Shown here: piece after piece, positions 35,868-44,337 of the stretch | Layout of the letters: each line of letters starts with the position of its first letter | Numbering within the stretch: the first letter of the stretch is position 1 | The notes under the pieces: generated by a model | What the model was told of the DNA's origin: nothing | What the model saw: the letters and a program-made list of their open reading frames with translations, nothing else | The model's database searches: none | Made by a program: the position numbers and the translations under genes | Assembly: GCA_963716135.1 (NCBI GenBank) | Contig: OY970289.1 | Coordinates: 2,294,001-2,358,000 of the forward strand | Reading direction: 5' to 3' | DNA from: CAVRAW01 sp963716135 | GTDB lineage: Bacteria; Planctomycetota; Planctomycetia; Pirellulales; JADZDJ01 | DNA: 64,000 nt

Positions 35868-36137
35868 ATGGGCACCCCTGTTTTCATATTTCTGGGCATT
35901 ACCGGATTGGCGCTGGCCGGGTTGTTGACGATCGCCTCGAAGCTCGATCTGCGCGGCGTCGACGCGCTTCGCAAGGCTGCCTGCATTGTGGCGTCGCTGG
36001 TTGGCGTCGGATTGCTAATCGCAGGGGTCATCGTTTACTCGTTCGGCGCGGACCGTTCGCTGAGTGCATTGCAAAACAGCTTGTTCGACGTTGAAGGCAC
36101 GCTGCGCCACTGGTTCCACAGCCTTTCGCTGCGATAA
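35868..36137 (+). CDS. Small two-helix membrane protein
   Basis: The frame encodes about 89 residues with helices FIFLGITGLALAGLLTIA and ACIVASLVGVGLLIAGVIV and a short polar tail. No family is recognised. I use the ATG at 35868; a GTG at 35838 in frame would add ten residues. It lies between the phosphohexomutase and uvrC, followed by a strong palindrome. Confidence 0.5.
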   Translation: MGTPVFIFLGITGLALAGLLTIASKLDLRGVDALRKAACIVASLVGVGLLIAGVIVYSFGADRSLSALQNSLFDVEGTLRHWFHSLSLR

Positions 36138-36151
36138 CCACCCAGGGGTGG

Positions 36152-36178
36152 CACTGACAAGCGCCGCGCTTGTCAGTG
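36152..36178 (+). terminator. Perfect palindrome CACTGACAAGCG-ccg-CGCTTGTCAGTG
   Basis: Twelve-base perfect arms surround a three-base loop 15 bases after the small membrane protein gene. No T-run follows, so it may be a Rho-dependent or RNA-stabilising hairpin, or a copy of a dispersed palindrome placed in the gap before uvrC. Confidence 0.6.
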
Positions 36179-36255
36179 GAACGCTCGCAAGCAACCCGGA
36201 ACAGGATGTGATCTCCCGGCGTTTCCTTGCAGCCGGTAAACGGTAAACTTCAAGT

Positions 36256-37626
36256 ATGCCCAAGAACCGATCCGACAGCGATCAGCAGGCCGATAATCCC
36301 CCGGAAATACAGGGCGTAGGTGGTTTCGATGCGGCCTTGGCAAAGGTCCGCGGGTTCCCGCAAACTCCCGGCGTGTATTTGATGAAGGATGCCGCCGGCC
36401 GAGTGATTTATGTCGGCAAGGCCAAGAATCTGCGGGCCCGGGCGAGCAGTTACTTTCTCAAAGGGGCCGCCGACGAGCGCCGCACCGCCGATTTGGTGCG
36501 GGAGATTCACGACATCGATTTTCTGGAGGCGGAAAGCGAAGTCGATGCACTGCTGGTGGAAGCGCGGCTGGTGAAGGACATCCAGCCGAAATTCAACCAG
36601 GAACTCAAAGACGACAAGACATTTCCATATCTGGAAATTTACGTGCGCGAGGATTTTCCGCGCGTGGAATTCACCCGCGAGCCGAGCGATCGGGGCACGA
36701 AGCTGTATGGGCCCTTTGCCAGCGCCGGCGGGTTGCGGGGCGCGATTCAGGTGCTGCAGAAGATTTTCAAGTTCCGCACCTGCAGCCTGGACATCGACGA
36801 CGGCGATGAAAAATGGCGCTGGTTTCGGCCGTGCCTGCTGGCGTCGATCAATCAATGCACGGCGCCGTGCAATCTGCGAATCTCGAAGGAGGATTATCAG
36901 CGCGATATTCATCGGCTGCGGATGTTCCTGGAAGGGAAGAAGCGGCAATTGCTCGATGAAATGCGGGCTGAGATGGACGCCGCCGCCAAGGAGTTGAAAT
37001 TCGAAAAGGCGGCGCGGCTGCGCGACGAAATTCACTTGCTGGAAACGCTGGACGATCGCGGCGAGCTGGACGAGCACGTGCAGCCGGAAGTGTTTTTCAT
37101 CGATCCGAAAAAAGGCCTGGCGGGATTGAAGAAGGTCTTGAAGTTGCCGGCCGCGCCGCGCACGATCGAAGGCGTGGATATCGCGCATTTAGGCGGCGAT
37201 GAAACCGTGGCCAGCCTGGTGCGATTCATCGACGGCCTGCCGTTCAAACCCGGCTACAAGCGCTACCGTATTCGGGGCGTGCAGGGGATCGACGATTATC
37301 GCAGCATCCACGAAGTCGTGGCCCGGCGATTTTCGCGGCTGCACGAAGAGAACGAAATTTTTCCCGACGTGTTGTTGATCGACGGGGGCAAAGGGCAGTT
37401 GAACGCGGCGCTGGCTGCCTTTGCAGAGTTACGCATCACCCCCCCGACGATCATCTCGATCGCCAAGCGCGAAGAGGAATTATTCGTGCCCGGGCAGGAA
37501 GAGCCGCTGCGATTGAGCCGCCATTCTTACGCCTTGCGGCTGTTGCAATATGTGCGCGACGAGGCGCATCGGTTCGCGCAACATTATCACCATCTGCTAA
37601 GGCGGAAAAGTACGCTGGGCGAATAA
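36256..37626 (+). CDS. uvrC: Excinuclease ABC subunit C, short form without HhH domain
   Basis: UvrC makes both incisions in nucleotide excision repair. The GIY-YIG nuclease is at residues about 35-110 (GVYLMKDAAGRVIYVGKAKN). The middle part carries a Cys cluster (FRTCSLDIDD, CLLASINQCTAPC). A UVR motif (EMDAAAKELKFEKAARLRDE) follows, and the RNase H-like 5' nuclease has VDIAHLGG, PDVLLIDGGKGQLNAAL and DEAHRFAQ. The protein stops at 456 residues right after this, while most UvrC proteins (about 600) add two helix-hairpin-helix motifs. I checked the next 100 bases in the other frames and found no HhH continuation, so the end looks genuine. Confidence 0.9.
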   Translation: MPKNRSDSDQQADNPPEIQGVGGFDAALAKVRGFPQTPGVYLMKDAAGRVIYVGKAKNLRARASSYFLKGAADERRTADLVREIHDIDFLEAESEVDALLVEARLVKDIQPKFNQELKDDKTFPYLEIYVREDFPRVEFTREPSDRGTKLYGPFASAGGLRGAIQVLQKIFKFRTCSLDIDDGDEKWRWFRPCLLASINQCTAPCNLRISKEDYQRDIHRLRMFLEGKKRQLLDEMRAEMDAAAKELKFEKAARLRDEIHLLETLDDRGELDEHVQPEVFFIDPKKGLAGLKKVLKLPAAPRTIEGVDIAHLGGDETVASLVRFIDGLPFKPGYKRYRIRGVQGIDDYRSIHEVVARRFSRLHEENEIFPDVLLIDGGKGQLNAALAAFAELRITPPTIISIAKREEELFVPGQEEPLRLSRHSYALRLLQYVRDEAHRFAQHYHHLLRRKSTLGE

Positions 37627-37719
37627 CGACCAGCTACATTTTTTCGCAAATTTGCGGCCATCTTCTGGCTGGAATTTATTCTCGATCCGCGCACAAAGAA
37701 TTTTTTTTTCACCGAGTAC

Positions 37720-37747
37720 TTGCATTCTTGGAAGAGGCTGATAAACT
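37720..37747 (+). promoter_or_regulatory. Probable promoter of mraZ
   Basis: TTGCAT (37720-37725) and TAAACT (37742-37747) are spaced by 16 bases. The predicted start of transcription falls near the first of two TGGGAAA repeats. This is the best sigma-70-like match in the 248-base gap after uvrC. Confidence 0.5.
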
Positions 37748-37756
37748 GGCCGCTCG

Positions 37757-37812
37757 TGGGAAAGTGACCCATTTATGTGCTGATTCGAGCATCTCAATGG
37801 GAAATGTGCCCA
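37757..37812 (+). promoter_or_regulatory. Candidate MraZ operator, two TGGGAAA...CCCA copies
   Basis: TGGGAAAGTGACCCA (37757-37771) and TGGGAAATGTGCCCA (37798-37812) are 15-base near-copies, 41 bases apart start to start, about four helical turns. MraZ is known to bind TGGGN-type repeats in E. coli and AAAGTG-type repeats in Mollicutes; both cores occur here. They lie between the predicted promoter and mraZ, consistent with autorepression. Confidence 0.6.
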
Positions 37813-37874
37813 ATTCGGCAAAGTTCATCGAGAACGGATTCGCGTCCAAATCATGGCTTCGGTTTCGCTGACCT

Positions 37875-38359
37875 ATGGCTGCCACGAGCGAGTTTCTCCA
37901 GGGGGAATTCACCCGCACGCTGGACGAGCGGTTTCGACTTTCCATCCCGCAGGAATTGGCCGATCCGCTCGTGGCGCGGGCGCCGATTGCATTTTGGTGA
38001 AGGAGCGCGCCGGCTGTCTCAGCTTGTGGCCCGCCACCGCCTGGCAACAGCGGATGAAAACCGCTGTGGAGCTGGTGCGTGCGAAAATGCGTGCCGGAAA
38101 ACTGGACGGCCGGTTGGTGGAAGTGCAATCGTTGGGACGATTGCTCTCCACGCGGCACAAGCAGGTGCAGTTGGCGGGCCGGGGCCGGTTGTTGATTCCC
38201 GAAGGTTTTCGCGAGTTTTTGCAGGTCCCCGCCGGAGGGGAATTGATGGTCGTCGGCGCCGCGGTGTGCGTGGAAATCTGGAATCCCGCCGCGTGGCGCG
38301 CGTATTTGGAAAACCAATTGCCCACCTTTCAGAATTTGTTCGATCAATTGGCGAGTTGA
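37875..38359 (+). CDS. mraZ: Transcriptional regulator MraZ, one frameshift
   Basis: MraZ is an AbrB-like DNA-binding regulator, normally the first gene of the division and cell-wall (dcw) cluster. The first AbrB-like repeat (FLQGEFTRTLDERFRLSIPQ) is in one frame. ADCILVKERAGCLSLWP and the second repeat (TRHKQVQLAGRGRLLIPEGF) are in the next. One added G in GGG at 37978-37980 repairs it to about 161 residues. The neighbour downstream is pyrG on the other strand, so rsmH, ftsL and the mur genes are absent. Two operator-like repeats lie upstream. Confidence 0.88.
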
Positions 38360-38679
38360 AAACGTAGTTCCGTCATCGGCGACGGAACTGATGCCCGGCC
38401 CAGCGGCCGAGGCTAAACGGATTGTTTCTAACCACTGCGACGGTTCGCGATTTTGATTTCTGCCCGCAACGCCATGCCCGGTATGGAAAAGGGAGCCCGT
38501 TGAAATCCCTGTCCGTGTCACCCGGAGTGGGAATGCAAGTATCCAGGGAGTGGGTTTCACTTGGCATGGATGCCAATTTTCTTTTTCCGCCGGGCATGGC
38601 ACTTTAAAAGGCAAATGCAGAATGCAAATTGCGAAGTTAGCCGTTTAGCCGCGACGCGGCAGCGGAGCGCGAGGACCAT
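38360..38679. other. Intergenic region between mraZ and pyrG with a repeat
   Basis: No credible gene is found. A 74-residue minus-strand frame (38373-38597) lacks family features and ribosome site. At 38606-38640 the plus strand has AAAAGGC, AAATGCAGAATGCAAATTGC, a degenerate member of the AGAAGGC family. It is followed by a short GCCGCGACGCGGC palindrome near 38648-38660. Confidence 0.5.
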
Positions 38680-40308
38680 CTATCCGCCGGCGGATGTCCA
38701 TTGGCCGGTGGAGTGCTTTTCCACGGCTGCCGCGATAAAGCCCGCAAACAGCGGCTGGGCCTCGGTGGGCTTGCTCTTGAATTCCGGATGGAATTGCACC
38801 GCCACGAACCAGGGGTGTTCGGGCAATTCAACGATTTCCACCAGGGCGTGGTCAGGGCTCGTGGCGGCGATCAAAAGGCCGTGGGCCTCGAATTGCGAGC
38901 GGTAAGCATTGTTGAATTCGTAGCGGTGGCGATGCCGCTCCCAGATCACGTCTTCGCCGTAGCAGGCGTGTGACTTGCTCGATTGATCGAGATGCGCCTC
39001 CTGGGCGCCCAGCCGCATCGTGCCCCCTTTGTCGGTGATCGTTTTCTGCTCGTCCAATAGGCAAATCACCGGGTGCGGCGTGTCTTTGTTGAACTCGGTA
39101 GAGTGCGCGCCAGCTAATCCCGCCACGTCGCGGGCAAACTCGATCACGGCACATTGCATTCCCAGACAGATTCCAAAAAACGGGATGCCGCGCTCGCGTG
39201 CAAAGCGGATGGCTTCGACCTTGCCTTCGATGCCCCGCTCGCCGAATCCGCCAGGAACCAAAATGCCGTCGAAACCGGAAAGCAATCGTTCCGGGCCTTC
39301 ACGTTCGATCTGTTCGCTTTGAATGGGCTGGATGCGAATTTGCGCCCGATGATGAATGCCGGCGTGATCCAGGGCTTCGTAGATTGACTTGTAGGCGTCG
39401 CGGTGTTCGGCGTATTTGCCGACCACGGCGATCGATACCTCGTGTTCGGGATTTCGCAGCCGGTAGAGCAAGTCGCGCCAATCTTCGATGTCGGCCGGCG
39501 GGCAATTCAGGTCGAGCTCTCGGCAGATCAAATCGTCGAGCTTATTTTCCTTAAGGCTCAGCGGCACTTCGTAGATCGAAAAATCCTTGTCCTTTTCCTC
39601 GATGACCGCGTCGGTCGGAACATTGCAAAACAGCGCGATCTTTTCCCGGTCTTCGCGCGAGATCGAACGCTCCGTGCGGCAGATCAACACGTCGGGCTGA
39701 ATGCCAATTTGCCGCAGCAAGCCCACGGAATGCTGCGTGGGTTTGGTTTTCAATTCGCCGGCGGCTTTCAGGTAGGGAACCAGCGTGAGATGAATGTAGA
39801 GGCAGTTGTCTTTGCCGATGTCCAGTGCGAACTGCCGAATGGCCTCCAGGAAGGGCTGGCTTTCGATGTCGCCGACCGTGCCGCCGATTTCGGTGATGAC
39901 CACATCCACGTCGTCGTCGGCAAGCTTCTGGACGACGCTTTTGATTTCGTTGGTGATGTGCGGAATCACCTGCACCGTTTTGCCCAGGAATTCCCCGCGC
40001 CGCTCCTTATTGATCACACTGAGGTAGATCTGGCCGGTGGTGTAGTTGGAATCGCGCGTGAGCGGGCTGTGCGTGAAGCGTTCGTAATGGCCCAGGTCGA
40101 GGTCCGTTTCGCTGCCGTCGTCCAGCACGTAGACTTCGCCGTGCTGGTAGGGACTCATGGTGCCAGGATCGACGTTGATGTACGGATCGAGCTTTTGCAT
40201 CCGTACGCGCAGTCCGCGGCTTTCAAGCAGCAAGCCGATACTGGCGCTGGTGAGTCCCTTACCCAGGGAGCTTACGACGCCGCCAGTGACGAAAATATGT
40301 TTGGTCAT
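38680..40308 (-). CDS. pyrG: CTP synthase
   Basis: PyrG aminates UTP to CTP with glutamine. The amidoligase domain begins MTKHIFVTGGVVSSLGKGLT (P-loop) with KLDPYINVDPGTMSPYQHGE and GTVGDIESQPFLEA. The class I glutamine amidotransferase domain has GGFGERGIEGK, the nucleophile GICLGMQCAVIEFARDV (Cys near 382) and the His-Glu pair in QFHPEFKSKP. At 542 residues it is complete. It converges on the mraZ region. Confidence 0.97.
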   Translation of the reverse strand: MTKHIFVTGGVVSSLGKGLTSASIGLLLESRGLRVRMQKLDPYINVDPGTMSPYQHGEVYVLDDGSETDLDLGHYERFTHSPLTRDSNYTTGQIYLSVINKERRGEFLGKTVQVIPHITNEIKSVVQKLADDDVDVVITEIGGTVGDIESQPFLEAIRQFALDIGKDNCLYIHLTLVPYLKAAGELKTKPTQHSVGLLRQIGIQPDVLICRTERSISREDREKIALFCNVPTDAVIEEKDKDFSIYEVPLSLKENKLDDLICRELDLNCPPADIEDWRDLLYRLRNPEHEVSIAVVGKYAEHRDAYKSIYEALDHAGIHHRAQIRIQPIQSEQIEREGPERLLSGFDGILVPGGFGERGIEGKVEAIRFARERGIPFFGICLGMQCAVIEFARDVAGLAGAHSTEFNKDTPHPVICLLDEQKTITDKGGTMRLGAQEAHLDQSSKSHACYGEDVIWERHRHRYEFNNAYRSQFEAHGLLIAATSPDHALVEIVELPEHPWFVAVQFHPEFKSKPTEAQPLFAGFIAAAVEKHSTGQWTSAGG

Positions 40309-40429
40309 ACCTGGTCCGTTGGCCGGAGTTCATGTGCGTCCTGCAACCGCCAACGGACAATTGAATGCGCGAGGTCCGCGAACGTCAATCCGACTTCCGG
40401 GCCGGTATGAAATCACGCGGAAAAACCGG

Positions 40430-40897
40430 CTACATCTTTTTTTCTGATTCGGGGGCGCCGGTTGCGGCCGGTGCGCCTTCCTCTTCGACCATCTTAATTT
40501 GGCTGGGGGAATTGACCTCGATTTCCGCCTTGTCTTTGTATTTCTTCACTTTGCCGCTGACGTGGATTTTCTTCTGATTGAAGTGATCGGACGGATCGTC
40601 GATCTTGGCTTCGTCCTTGAATTTGTTCAGGCCGGCCTTGGTAATGAACGCCGTGAAACCGTCGGGATCGTTCTGGTCGGTCGAGGAGTTGAGAAAGCAA
40701 ATGCCTTTGTCTTCCAACATCCGGCCGCCCACCACGACAAACTCCACGACGACTTCCTTGCCGACGTTATCCTTGGCCTCAGACGCCTGGATCACGGGGC
40801 CCTTCTCGGCCGACTTCTCGTCGGCGGCGCGGGCCACGGCCCACGATAGTGCGATCATGCAGAGGCAACCGACGCTCAGAGTGGCGAAACGCTTCAT
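40430..40897 (-). CDS. Exported OB-fold-like protein
   Basis: The 155-residue product has a signal peptide (LSVGCLCMIALSWAVARA) and a small beta-rich domain (KEVVVEFVVVGGRMLEDKG, KKIHVSGKVKKYKDKAEIEV) resembling the OB folds of exported tRNA_anti-like/YdeI proteins. A Lys/Glu/Pro-rich tail ends ESEKKM. GGAGG six bases before the ATG at 40897 supports the start. It lies between pyrG and kdsB on the same strand. The OB-fold reading is by pattern and the function is unknown. Confidence 0.7.
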   Translation of the reverse strand: MKRFATLSVGCLCMIALSWAVARAADEKSAEKGPVIQASEAKDNVGKEVVVEFVVVGGRMLEDKGICFLNSSTDQNDPDGFTAFITKAGLNKFKDEAKIDDPSDHFNQKKIHVSGKVKKYKDKAEIEVNSPSQIKMVEEEGAPAATGAPESEKKM

Positions 40898-41072
40898 GGC
40901 AGACCTCCAGAAATATTGGGCAAAGGGCTCAAAAGGCTCGAAAAGCTCGCTCGACCGCTGTAGCCATTTTGGACGACCCACCGACGGCGGGCAAGACACC
41001 GGCCGTGGATTTCTTAGGCGATGGCCGGCCGCCAGCAGCCGTCGATTTGCCCTAATCGGCAAGCTTTGACGG

Positions 41073-41970
41073 CTACGTCCCCCGCCGCCAGCGGGCCAGA
41101 AAGGCCGCATAGTCGGCCGGAGTGTCGATGCCGATGGTCGGCTCCTCGATCCGTCCGACCAGAATGTCGTACCCGTGCTCCAATACCCGAAGTTGCTCGA
41201 GATTTTCAAGCTGTTCCAACGGAGTGCGAGGCAGCCGTGCCAAATGCAGCAGAAAATCGCGGCGGTAAGCATATAAGCCGACGTGCTGGAAGAAATGCGG
41301 CGGATCGGTCCTTAGCAATTCGTCGCGCCACTCGCGCGGATGCGGAATCGGGGCGCGGCTGAAATACAGCGCGGTATGCTGAGCGAAGTTCCGGGTGGGG
41401 GTTGGGCAGTTGAAGGTCCGCATTGTATGCCAGCGGCGCCATGACGACTTTGACGCAAGACGAGGCCAACAGTTTCTCGCGGGTGCGGATCGGAGCGGCC
41501 AGGGTGGCCATCGCCGCTGCCGGATTGCGGTCGAGCAACTCCACCACCAGATCGACGGCGTCGCCCGACAATTCCGGCTCATCCCCTTGTACGTTGACCA
41601 CGATATCGACATCGCCCAGTTGATTTGCCACTTCGGCAATCCGATCGGTGCCGCTGGCGCAATCGGGACTGGTGAGAAATACCTCGCCGCCGAAATCGCG
41701 CACGGTCGCGGCAATTTCCTCGCAGTCGGCCGCCACGCAGACGCCTCGCGGACGGCGGGCCTGGCAAGCCGCCTCGTACGTGTGCTGAATCAGGGGCTTG
41801 CCGGTTTCGCGCAACAGCAACTTTCGAGGCAGCCGAGTCGAGGCCAATCGAGCCGGGATGACCACATGGCTCGTGGCCGCGTGCGAAGTTTGCTGCTGGT
41901 CCGGGGCGAATCGGGCGTGCGGGCCGGAGATCGATTGACGCTGAGACTGCCGCTGCGACGTCTTTTCCAT
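41073..41970 (-). CDS. kdsB: CMP-Kdo synthetase (KdsB), one frameshift
   Basis: KdsB activates Kdo with CTP for lipopolysaccharide inner core synthesis. Key stretches are VVIPARLASTRLPRKLLLRE, AADCEEIAATVRDFGG, TSPDCASGTDRIAEV and NVQGDEPELSGDAVD. After a break at the GGGGG run (41397-41401, one base too many) come ALYFSRAPIPHPREW, FFQHVGLYAYRRDFLLHLAR and EQLRVLEHGYDILVGR with GIDTPAD. I use the ATG at 41970 with GGAGG eight bases upstream. About 30 Gln/Ser-rich residues precede the core. With the LptE-like gene this implies a Kdo-type glycolipid. Confidence 0.93.
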
Positions 41971-42166
41971 AACATGCTCCTCCTTGAGCAACCGCTAGAG
42001 GCGTTAATGTCTAAACGAATTGGCCCGTTTGGGACAGATCAGCCGGTAATCCCAGTCGAATTCACCGACCCAAGGAAATCGCGGCGACCCAACATTTCCT
42101 CCGGCAACAAGATAGAATATCCTTACAGGTTCAAGGAAACGCCTGATCCACGAAGGAGTTGCGTCC

Positions 42167-44073
42167 ATGTGCGGCATTGTCGGCTATGTCGGGCACCAGC
42201 AGGCCATCGACTACCTGATCGAGGGACTGCATCGGCTGGAATACCGCGGCTACGACAGCTCGGGAGTGGTGACCATCACGTCCAAGGGCAAGTTTTCCGT
42301 GGTGAAGACCGCCGGGCGGATCGATCTGCTCGAGAAAAAGCTGGCGGATATCCCCGCGGAAGGCACCATTGGGATCGGCCATACTCGCTGGGCCACACAC
42401 GGTGCGCCGACAGACGACAACGCGCATCCGCACTTTGGCGGCAAGCAAGTGCTGGCGCTGGTGCACAACGGCGTGATCGAAAACTTCAGGGCGCTAAAAG
42501 AACAATTGGAAAGCGAAGGCTATGTTTTCCGCAGCGCCACCGACAGCGAAATCATCGCCCATCTCATCGCCAGTTGCCTGGAAAAACAGAACGAGCAAAG
42601 CGGCCAATCGACGCGATCCAACGGCGAAGGCAACGCCAAGGCCGCAGCCGCCGACCCGCATGAACCTCTGATTCGAGCGGTGCAGGAAGCGTTGGCTCTG
42701 TTGCGCGGCACTTACGGCCTGGCCATCATTTTCCGCGATCATCCCGATGTCTTGATCGCCGCGCGCTGGGCAGTCCGCTGGTGGTGGGCGTCGGCGAGCA
42801 CGAGCACTTCGTGGCCAGCGACGCTTCGCCCTTGGTAGGGCACACCCAGCGCATCGTCTATCTGGCCGATCATGAGTTGGCCGTGGTCACCGCCGATTCG
42901 CTGCGCGTGATCCATCGCGAGCAGGGGCTGGTGAGCCATCGAGTTCGCGACCTGGATATCGAATCGGGCCAGGTGCAACTGGGCGCCTATCCGCACTACA
43001 TGCTCAAGGAAATCTTCGAGCAACCGGAGTCGCTGCAAAATGCGATGCGCGGACGATTGGACAGCGAAGAGGCGACGGCCGTGTTTGGCGGGCTGAATCT
43101 CACACCGCAGCAATTGCGCAACGTGAATCGGTTGATCCTCACCGCCTGCGGCACCAGTTGGCACGCGGCGATGGTGGGGGAATACCTGATTGAAGAATTT
43201 GCGCGCATTCCGGTCGAAGTGGAATATGCCAGCGAACTGCGCTATCGAAATCCCCCTTTGGATCGTGACACGCTGCTGTTTGCCATCACGCAAAGCGGCG
43301 AAACGGCCGACACACTGGCCGCGCTGCGCGAAGTGAAGCGCAAGGGTCATCCGACGCTGGCAATTTGCAACGTGGTCGGCAGCTCGATTGCCCAAGAGGC
43401 CGACGGGGGCATTTATCTGCACGCCGGGCCGGAGATCGGCGTGGCCTCGACCAAGGCCTTTACCTCGCAATGCCTGACGCTGGCGATGTTGGGGCTCTAT
43501 TTCGGCCGCATTCGCCATCTGAGTTACGGCGCCGGCACGCGGATCATCGATCAGATGCTGCAACTGCCGGAAAAAGTGCGGCAGGCCTTGGAATGCAATA
43601 ACACCGTGCGGCAGATTGCCGCCAAGTATCAGCATTGCACCAACTTCCTGTACTTGGGCCGCCAGTACAATTTTCCCACGGCCCTGGAAGGCGCGCTGAA
43701 GCTCAAGGAAATCAGCTACCTCCACGCCGAAGGTTATCCGGCCGCAGAAATGAAGCACGGCCCGATCGCCCTGGTCGACGAGCACACGCCCAGCGTGTTC
43801 GTCATTCCGCATGGGCAAGTGTACGAGAAGGTGATGTCGAACCTGGAAGAGATCAAGGCTCGCGGCGGACCAGTGATCGCCGTGGTGACCGAAGGGGATA
43901 CGCGCGTGGCCGCTCTGGCCGACGACGTGATTCAGGTCCCGTCGGTGGAAGAGTTTCTACAGCCCATCGTGGCCGTCATACCGCTGCAGTTATTGGCGTA
44001 TCACATCGCCGTGATGCGCGGCTGCGACGTCGATAAGCCGCGCAATCTGGCCAAGAGCGTGACGGTCGAGTGA
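42167..44073 (+). CDS. glmS: Glucosamine-6-P synthase, one frameshift
   Basis: GlmS makes glucosamine-6-phosphate from fructose-6-phosphate and glutamine. The N-terminal amidotransferase has the nucleophile Cys2 (MCGIVGYVG), HRLEYRGYDSSG and GHTRWATHG. A Gln/Asn/Ala-rich stretch of about 28 residues is inserted near residue 145. After a break at 42766-42770 (one base missing) the two isomerase SIS domains follow, with LTACGTSWHAA, AITQSGETADTLAAL, ASTKAFTSQ and the C-terminal KPRNLAKSVTVE. AAGGAG lies eight bases before the ATG. I looked for a glmS ribozyme upstream and saw none. Confidence 0.95.
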
Positions 44074-44084
44074 ACGAAACTATG

Positions 44085-44168
44085 AGCTGTGAGCAATGAA
44101 CATTGAACGACGAAATGCAGTCGTCGTTAGCTCTTTACCGTTCACTGCTCATTGTTCATAGTTCATCG
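44085..44168. repeat. Imperfect inverted repeat of ATGAACA-type units
   Basis: The first arm (from about 44087) reads ATGAGCT, GTGAGCA, ATGAACA, TTGAACG. The complement of the second arm (to 44166) reads ATGAACT, ATGAACA, ATGAGCA, GTGAACG, again seven-base degenerate units. It fills the gap between glmS and the tRNA gene. No T-run follows the second arm. Confidence 0.7.
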
Positions 44169-44177
44169 TTGATCTTC

Positions 44178-44251
<74 letters not shown>

Positions 44252-44337
44252 CTTTGGAACGGCGAAAGATTTCCGAGAGCGTGTGGAAATCAGCGTCCAA
44301 TCGACGGGGACGACAGCAAGAATTCGGACGAGGGCAA

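Noticed and set aside
38373..38597. Minus-strand small gene between mraZ and pyrG
   Set aside because: It has no ribosome site, no family features and overlaps repeat-like sequence.
42000..42166. glmS ribozyme upstream of glmS
   Set aside because: I looked for the conserved core and pseudoknot arms and did not see them; only an AAGGAG site and a possible TAGAAT box are present.
44085..44168. Rho-independent terminator of glmS
   Set aside because: The arms are imperfect and built of seven-base repeats, and no T-run follows, so I annotate it as a repeat.
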